Positions 46,359 to 57,299 of a DNA stretch of 64,000 nucleotides are shown piece by piece. The stretch is from Chrysoperla carnea (taxonomy: Eukaryota; Arthropoda; Insecta; Neuroptera; Chrysopidae). Each line of letters starts with the position of its first letter. The stretch's first letter is position 1. The notes under the pieces are model-generated. The model did no database searches. It was not told where the DNA came from and saw nothing but the letters and a program-made list of their open reading frames with translations. Location: positions 72,227,597 to 72,291,596 of the forward strand of contig NC_058341.1 in assembly GCF_905475395.1 (NCBI RefSeq). Reading direction: 5' to 3'. A program made the position numbers and the translations under genes.

Positions 46359-47164
46359 AACTTCCCGCTAAGTATTGACTCATAACGTGTAAAAAATTTT
46401 ATCTATTCTGATGTTATATCCACTCGCATTTTATTGTAATTAGATGTGATCTTAGACTAAAATCTGATTAAATTTTTACAATCATACAAAATTTTTGAAC
46501 GGAGTATTGGAAATAGAGGGAATAAGATAATAAAACTTTAATAACTTTAATAACTTTAGAATCAATAAACCGATTTTCACGCGGTTGGTGACATTCGACG
46601 CAGTTTTTGAAGCTTCATGAAGAATCTTTAAGTTTCAATTGATATAACAAAAAATTTTGAGGTTATTCCGAAAAAACGCTTTTTTGGGTTTTCTCTCGTC
46701 AACGATAACTCACGAACGAATCAACCGATTTTGACCGGACTGATGGTGATCGACGTGGTTTTTTGATGTCGAGAGCTGATTAGGAATTTGATCGATACAG
46801 CCGTTTAAAAGTTATTAAAAAAAACCACTTAAAAAAAAGTTTTTTGCAGTTTTTTTGAGATTTCTCGAAATCTATCGATTCGAATCGGTCCAAATAGGCC
46901 TCAAAATCTAAGTTTGGTCAAGCCCTTTCGATTGGCACCAACCGCGATCAAATCGGACAAGCCGTTCAAAACTTGGTTTACATACATCCACACACACACA
47001 CACACACACACACTCATACATACATACAGCCATACAGACACCCTCGCGGAAGTAGTCAGGGAAACTCGATTTGGCAAAACGGGGTGAAAACAATAACTTC
47101 CCTATTTTCTTAGCGGGAAGTTAAAAATCGGACAGGCCGTTCAAAAGTTATGAGAGGTTTACAT

Positions 47165-47198
<34 letters not shown>

Positions 47199-47306
47199 AT
47201 ACATACATACAGACATACAGACACCGTCGCGGAAGTAGTCAGGGAAACTCGATTTTGGCAAAACGGGGTGAAAACAATAACTTCCCTATTTTCTTAGCGG
47301 GAAGTT
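46359..47306. mobile_element. AACTTCCCGCTAAG element with duplicated CA-repeat end
   Basis: TAACTTCCCGCTAAG at the left is mirrored by CTTAGCGGGAAGTTA at the right, and again at about 47107-47122. The right terminal segment of about 183 bp occurs twice in tandem: GACAGGCCGTTCAAAA, then (CA)n, CATACATACAGACATACAGA and AAACTCGATTTGGCAAAACG. Each copy carries a (CA)n tract (46989-47013 and 47168-47196). Intact flanking blocks such as ATAACTCACGAACGAATCAACCG recur inside. No ORF; the minus-strand Cys/Val peptide over the CA tract is an artefact. Confidence 0.6.
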
Positions 47307-48244
47307 AAAAAAGTCGACCTTAAAAATATTGTCTGAAAATGATGAATGTTATTCATAGAATAAGTTACCGTCTATAAATTAATGGTTGTATGGAATAGCC
47401 ATAATCTTTAGACTTTTAACAAAGATTTAATTAAGTTTCTTTTTTAAATTAATTATATATAAAGTAATTTAAGCTTTAACTATTTATATAAAAATAATAA
47501 TGTTTACAGGAAATTACAATTAATAATTAAGGAAAACTGTAATTTCCATAAGAGCTTATGTTAATTTACGGTAACTTATTTTCTGAAAAACTTGTATAAT
47601 TTTCAGACAATCTTAAAAAAATTTATTGTGACTTCTTAGAACAATTTTTCAAAATTTTAAGTTAATTAATAAATTTTTAGTTTTTAATGCTGTTTTTTCT
47701 TCTGTGGGGTATTAAAAACCTTAATGAATAATAACAGTATTTTAGGTACTAATGTCTTAATTTTTTACATAAAATACCACTCTAACCCTCACAAAATTAA
47801 TAATCAAGGAACAATGCGAAGTAAACAAAACACAATTATGACATGCTTGCGATAAGCTGTATACAAAGCGCCACGGATAAAATCGTATACCACGGTAAAA
47901 CCGTAATCGGACGACTAGTTGGCCTTTTTACAACTGACTAATCGGCTAGTTGGCTAATCCGCCAAAGTCATAGTCGGCACATCACTAACAAAAATTCAAT
48001 GAGTAGTAACATCGTTAAAATAATTATTAATTTATTATCATTATATTCAATTAAAATGATCAGTTGGGTAACCTAGAGTTCATTTTATTGCAAACGCAGC
48101 GATGAAACCATATTCTTATTCTAGGATACCATAGTAAATATTAGGATACTCAATGTAGACCAACTCAGGTCGGGTCATTTTAATGAGAAATAATAATTAT
48201 TGAATATTAAAAATTAGAAAGTTAATTATAGTTCGAGTACTTAC
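47307..48244 (-). other. lectin intron 1, 5' part
   Basis: AT-rich. At 47900-47995, GACTAGTTGGCC, GACTAATCGGCTAGTTGGCT and GTCGGCACATCACTAAC look like the end of a small hAT-like non-autonomous element, but no partner end was found. Otherwise nothing. Confidence 0.35.
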
Positions 48245-48325
48245 ATCTCTAATGTAAAATTCATTTGACTCCCCAACAATAAAAACACAAATTAAAATAA
48301 CAATACATGTTTTAGAAAACTTCAT
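48245..48325 (-). CDS. C-type lectin exon 1 (signal peptide)
   Basis: ATG at 48325 opens 27 codons, MKFSKTCIVILICVFIVG then ESNEFYIRD, followed by the strong donor GTAAGT (48244-48239). A short basic start, a hydrophobic core and a small-residue end form a clear signal peptide, so the product is secreted. The exon ends in phase 0, which fits the phase-0 start of exon 2 at 43379, giving ...FYIRD-CSSQY. Intron 1 is about 4.9 kb and carries (TA)n, a GC-punctuated array, a family B element and a CA-repeat element. Secreted insect lectins of this kind act in pathogen recognition or in saliva; the sequence does not decide which. Confidence 0.75.
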
Positions 48326-48383
48326 TATTCTTATTGCAAAGAAACTATTTCCAGAATAATTTGTTAGAAGCAAACTGATATAA

Positions 48384-48391
48384 TTTTTATA
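48384..48391 (-). promoter_or_regulatory. possible TATA box of the lectin gene
   Basis: TATAAAAA on the minus strand, 58 bp upstream of the lectin ATG, would place transcription start about 30 bp upstream of the ATG. A TCAGTTT initiator-like motif at 48372-48378 is too close to be its partner. Weak evidence. Confidence 0.3.
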
Positions 48392-48439
48392 TTAGAGCAA
48401 AAAAAAAAAAAGAACTTACTACAGTCCTTTAACTCTGGT

Positions 48440-50065
48440 GTATATATTTTCTACCAAAAGTCTAGTTAGTCTTACAGTGTTCTGGAAAACAATTCTAGAA
48501 GAATGAGTAAGAAAAAATCTGTGTAAAACTTATTAAGCAGTTTGAAGACTGTAGTTTTATAAGTTTTTGAACTCTACTAGAATACTTTTTCAGAATTAAC
48601 CATTATATGAAAATTTAGTTAAAGTAAGAGTATGACTTTATCAGAATGAATCGGAGTAAAATTTAAAACATTTAAAATTTTCGAAATTTTATTATTTTAA
48701 GTTTTATCATAATTAATACTTGTCGTAAGAAATGAAAACTTATCAGGAGGAGGGTTATGAGTAAAAAAAAAAGAGTATGGCTGCTTGATCATTTCTGGTT
48801 TGATGAGATAAATTGAAAGGCGCCTGAAAGAATAAAGAATATACAACAGAAAATTACAATGGAGAATAATTAAAAAACAAAGGCATTCCTTTCAATATTA
48901 TATATTAATAAATTTCACAAGATTATTTTATCAAACATTCAGATTCAGCATAGAATATTAAACTAAAAAACTCCATAGCCCAAAATTTGCGATATGGTGA
49001 ATGAGAGAGAAGACTGCCAGTGAGTTCCCCTGTATCCTTATCTAATCTATATGTCATTGGCTACATATTGTTTACTTTATTGGAAAGACACAAAATCCCT
49101 ATGCATCATATGATTAGGACATATGACTATGTCACAGAAGATCTCACTGGCAGTCTTGTCTATCATTCATCATATAGCATCCACTTATAGGCTAGCAGAT
49201 CCCTTCCGTTCTCTGTGTAAAATAATATTCTATGAATACATATATCAATACTAACATGAATGACATGGATCATATTTTTAAAAAATTACTCACAGACTTT
49301 TATTAATTCATATTTCTTTAAATTTATTATCATAAAAATAATTAACTCATCATATATTCACCTAAGTTTTCAGTTACAAAACATTTTTCGATATTGTAGA
49401 CTGTCACATTTTTCTGTGTTTTAAATGAATATGAATTAACATAAAATCTGTGTAAGTCTAGTAATATAAGTCTGTGAGTATAGTTTTTAATATGATAGAT
49501 GTCTTTCATCATTCAATTGTACAGCTAATACCTGAATCTGAATGTCTGATATAATTCTTCTTTTCTGAAATTTATTGATCTATAGTATTGAAAGGAATGC
49601 CGTTGTATTTAAATTGTTTTGAATTGTAATCTTATGTTATATATTGTTTCAGGCGCCTTTCAATTTATCTCATCAGTATGGAAAACAGAAATGATGAAAC
49701 AGCCTTGTATACAAAAGAGCAAAAGAAATATGTAAATACAATATAAAAATGTATAAAATATAAGTATTTCTTTTTACTCATAACCCTCCTCCGGATAAGT
49801 TTTTATATTCCGTACGAGAAGTATTAAATAAGATAACGTAATTAATTTTTCGAAAATCTGAAAAGTTTTAAATTTTACTACGTTTAATTCTGAAAAAGTA
49901 TAACTATTACCAAAAACTTATAAAAATGCAATCTTCAAAATTAATAAGTTTTACATGAACTTTTTCAGAGGTTTTCAGAATTTTTTAGACTTACTCATTC
50001 TTCTAAAATTGTTTTTCAGAACACAGCAAGACTAAAATACTATTGGCAGAAAATATTTACATCAA
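48440..50065. mobile_element. nested long inverted repeat upstream of the lectin gene
   Basis: The outer arms (48440-48770 and 49765-50065) share TTCT-CCAA-AGTCTA-TAGTCTT, CAATTCTAGAAGAATGAGTA and ACTCATAACCCTCCTCC. The inner arms (48800-48960 and 49525-49680) share GATAAATTGAAAGGCGCCTG, GGCATTCCTTTCAATA and CATTCAGATTCAG. In the centre, GAATGAGAGAGAAGACTGCC mirrors GGCAGTCTTGTCTATCATTC. No ORF. The outer arm starts only 115 bp upstream of the lectin ATG. Confidence 0.6.
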
Positions 50066-50649
50066 AGAAGCCTTGAAGATAAGAATACAATAATAAAAAT
50101 CCAGATAGGTCTAAACTCAGCATTTCATTTAAATGCTGGATCATTGCAGGGCAGAAAAAATCCGAAAGATCGTAAAATTTGCAGTGAAAAAGGTTATCGC
50201 ACAACGTTTTTGATGGGAATCAAATGAATCGCCATAGAAATCTTACTAATTCAATCTCCTTTATAAAATTTGTAACATTTTAACAAATCGCGATTTAGTC
50301 GTCAGCGAACACATACCATGTTGAAAAAAAGAGTATTGGAACGAATTCAACATTAAAAAAACAACACTATTATAAAATTGTTGCCTATCTGTCTTACTCT
50401 GTGCTTGTTTCGTGCAACACACACAAATTACTGAACTGATTTTGCTGAAATTGAGTTTGTTTAATAAGTTGTGGATAGACAAAAATTAGTTTGCTATGCT
50501 AACGATGGTCGGAGATATAACGATAAAACCACATGCTTAAAAAATGTTTCTTATAAACAAATAAACAACTTTTGTTTGAAACATTTTTTCGTAAACATCA
50601 CTGTTAACATTTTAATTAATTTTATCAAAAATTAAATTGTTTAGATTGT

Positions 50650-50850
50650 GTTTGTAATGTTAATAAAGATTCTTTTGACTTTCTACTTTTTGAATAACTT
50701 TTGATGTATTAAATAATATTCTTTAAATCGTTTTTTATTTAACTATTTACTTAAGAGCAATAATGTAAACAATATGTAGCCAGTGACATATAGATTAAAA
50801 CAAGGACACAGGGTAACTTACTGGCAGTCTTCTCTACTATACTATGAATT
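50650..50850. repeat. repeat family F, copy 1
   Basis: TTAATAAAG-TTCTTTTGACT, TAACTTTTGATGTATTAAATA, ATGTAAACAATATGTAGCCA and ACTGGCAGTCTTCTCT match 60165-60300 reversed. The last two blocks also match the centre of the inverted repeat at 49000-49170. Confidence 0.5.
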
Positions 50851-51974
50851 GTTATAACAGATGACATCATGACTCATGACGTACGATTCTGGAGTGTTTC
50901 AATGTCATAATTTTTTTAAGCGAGTATATTTATTGCAAAACACTTTTAAATGTAAATATTTTATTATAGGAAACATTTGTTTGGTCCCTGCAATCGATTC
51001 GACGTGTTTTTGGTATATCGAAAAATTTACTGTAACCGGGTTCCAGACCGTATTTCTTAGTTTTCCAAAATTGTTCACAAAAATAAATGCAAAATTTTTA
51101 AGGGGTCTCCGGCAGCTGAGGTTAATTTCATTATTACTAGAGTCTTCAAATACGTTTTACTTATTCCAAATCCCGCGTTAGATACAAAACTTTATTTAAT
51201 CTGAAAGCCAAAAATTTTATGAATAATTTTTTCATGAATTTCCTTCGTTTTCAAAACGGTTTCATAACTGTCAGCGTGGCAATTTTTTTTTTTGACATTT
51301 ATCCAAATGACTGTGGTAAAATAATTTTACCTTTTATCGATCGCTATTGATTGAAAATAATCTATATATAAAATAAAAAACTTTCTATATCAAAAATAAA
51401 TAACATCTAAGGTTAAAATTTTAAACTGTGACCTTTCTGTTTTGATGAGACAAGATAAGAGGGGCCCGATAACATAAAGGTATGGTAACATTGCATAAAT
51501 AAATGTAATGTATAATTGTATGTATCTTTACATACAAATAAAAATATAAATGTAATGTAGGTATATTTATATTTATTAGTGGTCAAAATTATGTTTGTTG
51601 AAATACATCTAAAACATTAATTTTTGCTGACCTGTTAATTTAATATCAAATATACTTACTTAAAAAAACTAGGTGATACATATTTACAAGTTAAATATTT
51701 ACATAAAATAATATTACATAATATTATAATATGATTGATTTAGTTAGTGTGTTAAACATAAAATTTTCAGGATAACGTAGTTCAAGATCTAAAACATTTG
51801 TCGTCTTTTTTTTAGAGGAAACCTAAATGCCAATTATTTTGCATCTTACTCAGGAATAAAAATATTACTTTAAGAAAAAAATTTAAAAAATACAAAATTG
51901 AGGGAAAACTATAAGAATAGCTTCGTTAAATCAATCATAAAGAAAAAATAATTTAAAATAGAAATTAATAGACT
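50851..51974. other. AT-rich stretch, nothing secure
   Basis: An open frame of 101 codons at 50876-51181 has no domain look. A clause like TTTTTAAGGGGTCTCCGGCA suggests another old repeat. No gene called. Confidence 0.35.
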
Positions 51975-52322
51975 AAGAGGGGCATACAAGTTTTACTATC
52001 GAATAGGCACGTGAGCTTTCTCTTGCGGAAAATAAAGATTTAAGGTAACTCTAACAAATACCGAACCGTCAGCCAAACAACCGGGGATCGTAAGACTGGG
52101 CGGAGAATGAATCATGTAAAAATTTTTTTTTGCAATGAACATGTATGTACGTGGCTGAATGTTGGCTGAAATTTTATCAGAATGTGAACAGAGAAATTTT
52201 TTTCATGTTTGGCTCTCCGCCCAGACTTACGGTCCCCGTTTGTCTGGTTGATGTTGCGGTATTTGTTAGAGTAACCTTAAATCTCGTACCTGTACGATAG
52301 TAAAACTTGCATGTCCCTCTGG
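51975..52322. mobile_element. MITE with about 100-bp TIRs
   Basis: AGAGGGGCATACAAGTTTTA is mirrored by TAAAACTTGCATGTCCCTCT. The arms also share AAGGTTACTCTAACAAATAC, CGGGGACCGTAAG-like and GGGCGGAGA blocks. Core about 120 bp, non-coding. Confidence 0.7.
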
Positions 52323-52621
52323 CTCTACAAAATTGATAATGAAGGTGTAAATAAGTAAAAGGGAATAAATTTGGGCTTAAAAATAGTTCTAAATTTTATA
52401 AACAACTTCATTTTAAAATAGACGAGATATGAATTGAATTGACTATGAATTATGAAGTGAATGAATAAATTAGTATTTGCAACTGTGCATTTTTATACAT
52501 TAAATGAATAAAAAAAAATTTCCGCAAAAATTTAATTAAATTTAAATTTAATTATTTAGTAAGTTATAAAACCTCTAGTAATCGAGGAAATGAAACCAAA
52601 AATACTGTCTAACTGTGGAAT

Positions 52622-52990
52622 TTTCTGCTCGTCAGTAGATTTTTATGGGAGCCAGTGGAAAATGTTAGTCTGAGTGTACTGAAAAATGTCAAATACATGA
52701 GTGCTTGTGCGTTTTTGATTTACGCCCATGCGGTGGGGCAGAAGTTCCCTACTTCCGGACACCATATTCTCTTTAATAAACATATAAAAAATTGGAATGT
52801 ATATTTTGGACAATTCTAAACATTTTTTGGGCTTTGCCATTTTTTACTTAACCTCACCGTTATACAAGCACCGAGATATAAGCATTTGAAAAAAATTGCG
52901 AATTTTTTCCGAAAAATCGTTGTTGAGGAAAATTAAGATTATTTCGTAGTTCCGGTCAAAAACTTAAGCGTTTTTTGTCCATATATTGTA
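52622..52990. mobile_element. repeat family D, copy 2 (uninterrupted)
   Basis: Matches both halves of the copy at 6885-8470 without the 957-bp insertion: GGGAGCC-GT-GAAAATG-T-GTCTGAG, GATTTACGCCCATGCGGTGG, ATTCTCTTTA, TTTTTTACTTAACCTCACCG, TTCCGGTCAAAAA. Confidence 0.55.
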
Positions 52991-53004
52991 TTTCCTTCAC
53001 CCTA

Positions 53005-53265
53005 ATTTAAAAAATGTCAAGACCAAAATTATGATTTTTTTAATTTCCTTTTTTTCATTTCATATGATTTCATTCAATTGTCACTTCTTAGGTGACGTAA
53101 ATTACATTGGAAAAAGGGCGGACATATTACATATCATGACCATTTTATCCGCCATTATCTAAAAAGGCCCCCCTCCCCAAACCCCTTTACATAATGACAA
53201 CAACATTGGAAGGACTACAGATCACGAGCAGAACACGTCTCTATCTCTTCGTCCATTATTACACT
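53005..53265. repeat. single arm of the 35157 family
   Basis: CACTTCTTAGGTGACGTAAA, GGAAAAAGGGCGGA, CCCCTTTACATAATGACAAC and GCAGAACACGTCTCTATCTC match the right arm at 36090-36391 in the same orientation. No left arm is nearby. Confidence 0.6.
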
Positions 53266-53875
53266 TGCAGTGTTTATTAATTATGTAATTTTTCCATGGA
53301 TACTCAATAAAATGATTTCATTCTTTACCGACATTTTAGTCAAATTACACATACAAATAGTAGTCAAATAACAAAACTTCACACGGAGCCAATTATTGGT
53401 GAAAATCTTGGGTACACCATTAGGAATAATGTGCCAAAAGTCCCCATCGATCCCATTAGTGGTAAAAAAGTTATTCGGGGCCAAAGGTCAAAATTTGAGG
53501 TTTTTCGGATTTTTTTTCGAAAACGAAAAGTTTTATCAAAAATATACCTCAAGCAAAATTTTAGACCTTAAAATTATCTACAAAAATGGTCCTTATACTT
53601 TTTTTTCTAAGAATCACGATTCCAGAGATACCGCGATTCAAAAAGTTGAAAGAGATACGTTCTGATGATATACACACATTCCCACAGCAGCTGAAGAGAT
53701 AGTGTACTTGCCACGTTTTTAACGTGGTTTTCCCGATAGGCTTACTGCACGAACTGTTATGACGGATATTTTAGGGAAAATACTCTTCTAGCTTCATAAT
53801 GATGATTGATTTTGATTTTGATTTATTTATTTGTTTCTCGGTCATGTCCTCTTCTCCTTGCTGGATGTTTATAAA

Positions 53876-54238
53876 TTATTCAAATGCAGATGAATCAACT
53901 GTCTCTTCATCGAAATCACATGGATGATCTTTCTCAGTTGTATTCAATTGAACATTTGAGCAAGACTGGCCTTGCCAATTAGTACACGCTGGAGAACACA
54001 GTAACTATACTCGTCTACAGCCACATTTAGCACTGCAAGCGTTTTTACAGTTAGTGTTTAGGAGATTTTCTGGGGCAGGTGGGAGTAAAGTTTGAACCGA
54101 TTCCAAAGAATTATCTGTTAATTTCCAACCACATTTCTTCTGGTTTCAATTGATTGCCTAATCATGTCTGTACTTCATGTATACTCGATACAAGTGTTGA
54201 TTAGCAGAAGCCGATTTTGGAGGAAGACAAGATAATTT
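53876..54238 (-). pseudogene. C-terminal part of a third XPG-like ORF (CxC tail)
   Basis: The minus-strand frame reads LSCLPPKSASANQHLYRVYM, then two stops, CGWKLTDNSLESVQTLLPPA, PENLL and the cysteine-rich tail NCKNACSAKCGCRRV, stop, LLCSPACTNWQGQSC. It ends EKDHPCDFDEETVDSSAFE and TAA at 53876-53878. LPP-SA-A-QH-RVY matches LPPSRNELRQHILR in element 1, and GW-L matches its FGWVIEN, so this is the next part of the same protein family. Nine cysteines in CxC and CxxxC spacing suggest a zinc-binding tail. Three in-frame stops mark it as dead. Confidence 0.55.
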
Positions 54239-55619
54239 GCACTTGCTTTTTGTTTCGTGTATTCTTGACAAAAGTTAAATATATGTATTTATTAATTATT
54301 ATCTGTATTTATTTATTTATTTATTTATCTATACAATCAATTGGAGCCCCATAAACAGCAAGGGAAGCGAAATCCTTTTGTGGCTACATTGTTTGAGATA
54401 AAGAATCAATTTCTGTAAAAACTTTTACGCAATCAATCAAATATTTTTTTTCCAAAGTACATTAAAGAAGGTTAAAAAAATTAAAAATCGGGAGAAGAAG
54501 ACAAATTTGAATTTCGTTGATTACAATAATACATACAATAATTTGATTAGTCGCATCAATGATTGTTTTTACTCGGGAGTCCTCAATAACAGCTCCGATT
54601 TTGATGATTTTTTTCAAAATGATTCCTTTTGTATATATATAAAATCAGAAACATTTCAGATGGCGGAAATAATCTGGTGGGGGAATAAGCAATGTCGCGA
54701 CTGATATATCGACGCTCAGCATTAATCGCTAATGATAGAAGTTTCAAATTTCGAGAACATATTGATTTTATAATGTCAAATAAGAAAGGATTTTTCGGAA
54801 TTGATCCCCTAAAAGGGTGAAATAGGGGATGAAAGTTTGTATGAAAATATATACAAACCGTCATTTTTGAGTTTACTACGTAGGCGATTTTAAAAATTCT
54901 TTCATCGATAGAATAATACATTATCAGCAAGTGACATGGCCGCATTTTCTTTTCAAAGTTATTAGGGATTCGCACTAAAAGTTACAATCCATTAAATAGT
55001 GAACAAATAGAAAGTTAAGAGAATTGAAGGCTATAGGTGGATAACTGCTGGTTATTTATATGGTTTAAACATTATTTGTGCAACTTTTTTCCATTTTTTT
55101 CCACAAAAAATGAATTTTAACATTAAAACACCCTCCATAAGAACATGGATAAACCGAACCCGGAGAATTCCACTAATTATATCACGAGTCCGATTTATCT
55201 CCACTATTTGGAAACTTTCCTGTTGTTAAAGTGCGCAGGGGATTTGCTTAAAGAACTCAGAGGTGGTAAATCAAAAGCATGGAGGTCACTCGGCCGATCT
55301 TCGTCGTTGTTTTTAGGTTGGATGCTAATGAACCCTAAGTACAAGTGCAGAGTAGTCGACTGATATAGAATATGGTGGAACTGAACCCCTTGCGTATTCA
55401 GTTAAGTCGACGACCCATTCTTGACCGTTGGATACATTGCCTTAGTTATGATTTAGTGGTTTGCTTTTTTGAATTAAAAAGACACTAAATATCTGAATAG
55501 TTGTTGTTTTTCGCTGAAAATAAAAGGTGACAGGCAGAATTTGAAAGGTGAAATGAATGTTAATAAGTTTGTATAAAATAAGTACTCGGTGGTGATTTAT
55601 TTAATTTAATTATGTGTGT

Positions 55620-56281
55620 GTTTGTTTTTTTAACCGACTTCAAACAAAAAAGGAGGAGGTTATCAATTCGACTGAATTTTTTTTTTTTATGTTTGTTACC
55701 TCAGAACTTTCGACCGGGTGAACCGATTTTGATGATCTCTATCTATTTGAAAGCTGGTGCTTCCCGTGTGGTTCCATTTCTCCATTTCATTTTGGTCCAG
55801 TTCTGACAACGGCATCCATGAGAAAATCATAAAAGTCTTAAATTTGCATTAAGTTTGCACGACAAGAGGACGAATAATTCAATATCACGCCATCCGATTT
55901 CGATGATTCTTTTTTTAGTGACAAATAGGTTAGTGTACTTCAGATTCACTAAAAATCATAAAATAAAAGAAATTTTTAACAAAAAGAAAACCGACTTCAA
56001 AAGAAAAACTTTTCCAAAACAAATTAATATGCACTAAAAAGTAAAAAATAACGATAATATAATGTAGTTAAAATTACTGTTATTTTTGGAGTCGGTGTCA
56101 GCCAAGCTAATGTAACAAACTGTTCTGTCAGAGTTGTTTGCTTGGCTGACACCGACTCCAAAAATAACAGTAATTTTAACTACATTATATTATCGTATTT
56201 TTTACTTTTTAGCGCACATTAATTTGTTTTGGAAAAGTTTTTCTTTTGAAGTCGGTTTTCTTCTTGTTAAAAATTTCTTTT
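55620..56281. mobile_element. AACCGACTTC foldback element with 140-bp hairpin
   Basis: The left part is AACCGACTTCAAACAAAAAA with GGAGGAGGTTATCAATTCG and GGGTGAACCGATTTTGATGA. Then comes a near-perfect inverted repeat, 55965-56106 against 56140-56281, with arms from AAAAGAAATTTTTAAC to GACACCGACTCC-type sequence and a loop of only about 33 bp. The GACTTCAAA...GGAGGAGGTT signature is one I know from abundant insect elements; class not assigned. Confidence 0.65.
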
Positions 56282-57299
56282 ATATTTTCGTCAGTTGATA
56301 ATTTGTAATTTGAAAATAATAAGTGAATTTAAGTAAATAACTCTAGTTTACAATAAGTATAATGTGAAATGTAATTTAGGGTGTTGTACCAAATTAAAAT
56401 ACGACAAACTAAAGATTCCAAATAAATATTTCAATAGGAAACAAATTAAAAGTATTGAATGAATTTATATGAATTTCGTTGTACAAGAGATTAGATATGT
56501 TTCGTCGCATGTGTTATGGTCCGTGGTTGGTGGAATTAAAGAAATTCAATTAACAATTAATTTAGACAAGAAATGTTGCCATTAAAAAGATGTTGCCATT
56601 GTCGACTTTAAAGATGTTGCCATTCAATTACAACGAACTACAAAAAGACGGATTGAAATGTTTTGGAAATAAATTGAAGACGATAAGATTTTACACCTGC
56701 CACGAAACATAAATATTACAAAAGAAATTTACCTAAATTATTAATAAATTTCAGGTGATGGGGTACGTCTGCGACGAGTTGAAGCCAATTCCAGGCCGAA
56801 TTAACACGTGGTTCCAAGGTGTTGTGATGGATGTTATGTTGGCTCAAGATGGAGGTGAAATTGCTTCCAATTCGACGTGTTTATGATTAATAACCATCTG
56901 GCTGGTGATGACGTTACTTCCAGTACATGATTACTATTACTTGATGTTGTGGTGAGGCTCCTCTTAATTAAAGTTGATTGAGTCGTTGATGGTATGAGAC
57001 TAATTTTTAATGTTGTTTGATTTCAGCAGATGGAGAGTCGTTGTTCCCCCCCCCCCCCACGTCAACACATGCCTGCGCAAGTTGTCAGGCGCTTGGAACA
57101 ATTCTGGTATTCTTCCATTATTTTATGTTTTTTTATATTGGAGATGTTTGTAAAATTTTTACAAAATATGTGATGGCGCCATATTTTCCGTTCAGGATCA
57201 TTCATCAATCATGGGACATCGTCTCAACATAATAGCAATAAAAATTGATTTTAACTTTTGGTGCGGAATCCTAAATTTTTTAAATTAAAATACAACCAA
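56282..57299. other. core of element 3, no gene
   Basis: ATGTTGCCATT occurs three times near 56572-56625, and a C run (ten or more) lies at about 57047. No conserved frame. Confidence 0.35.

Noticed and set aside
46908..47093. Cys/Val-rich minus-strand peptide
   Set aside because: Translation of the (CA)n microsatellite.
50876..51181. 101-codon plus-strand ORF
   Set aside because: No conserved motif, no neighbours; looks like a chance frame in an old repeat.
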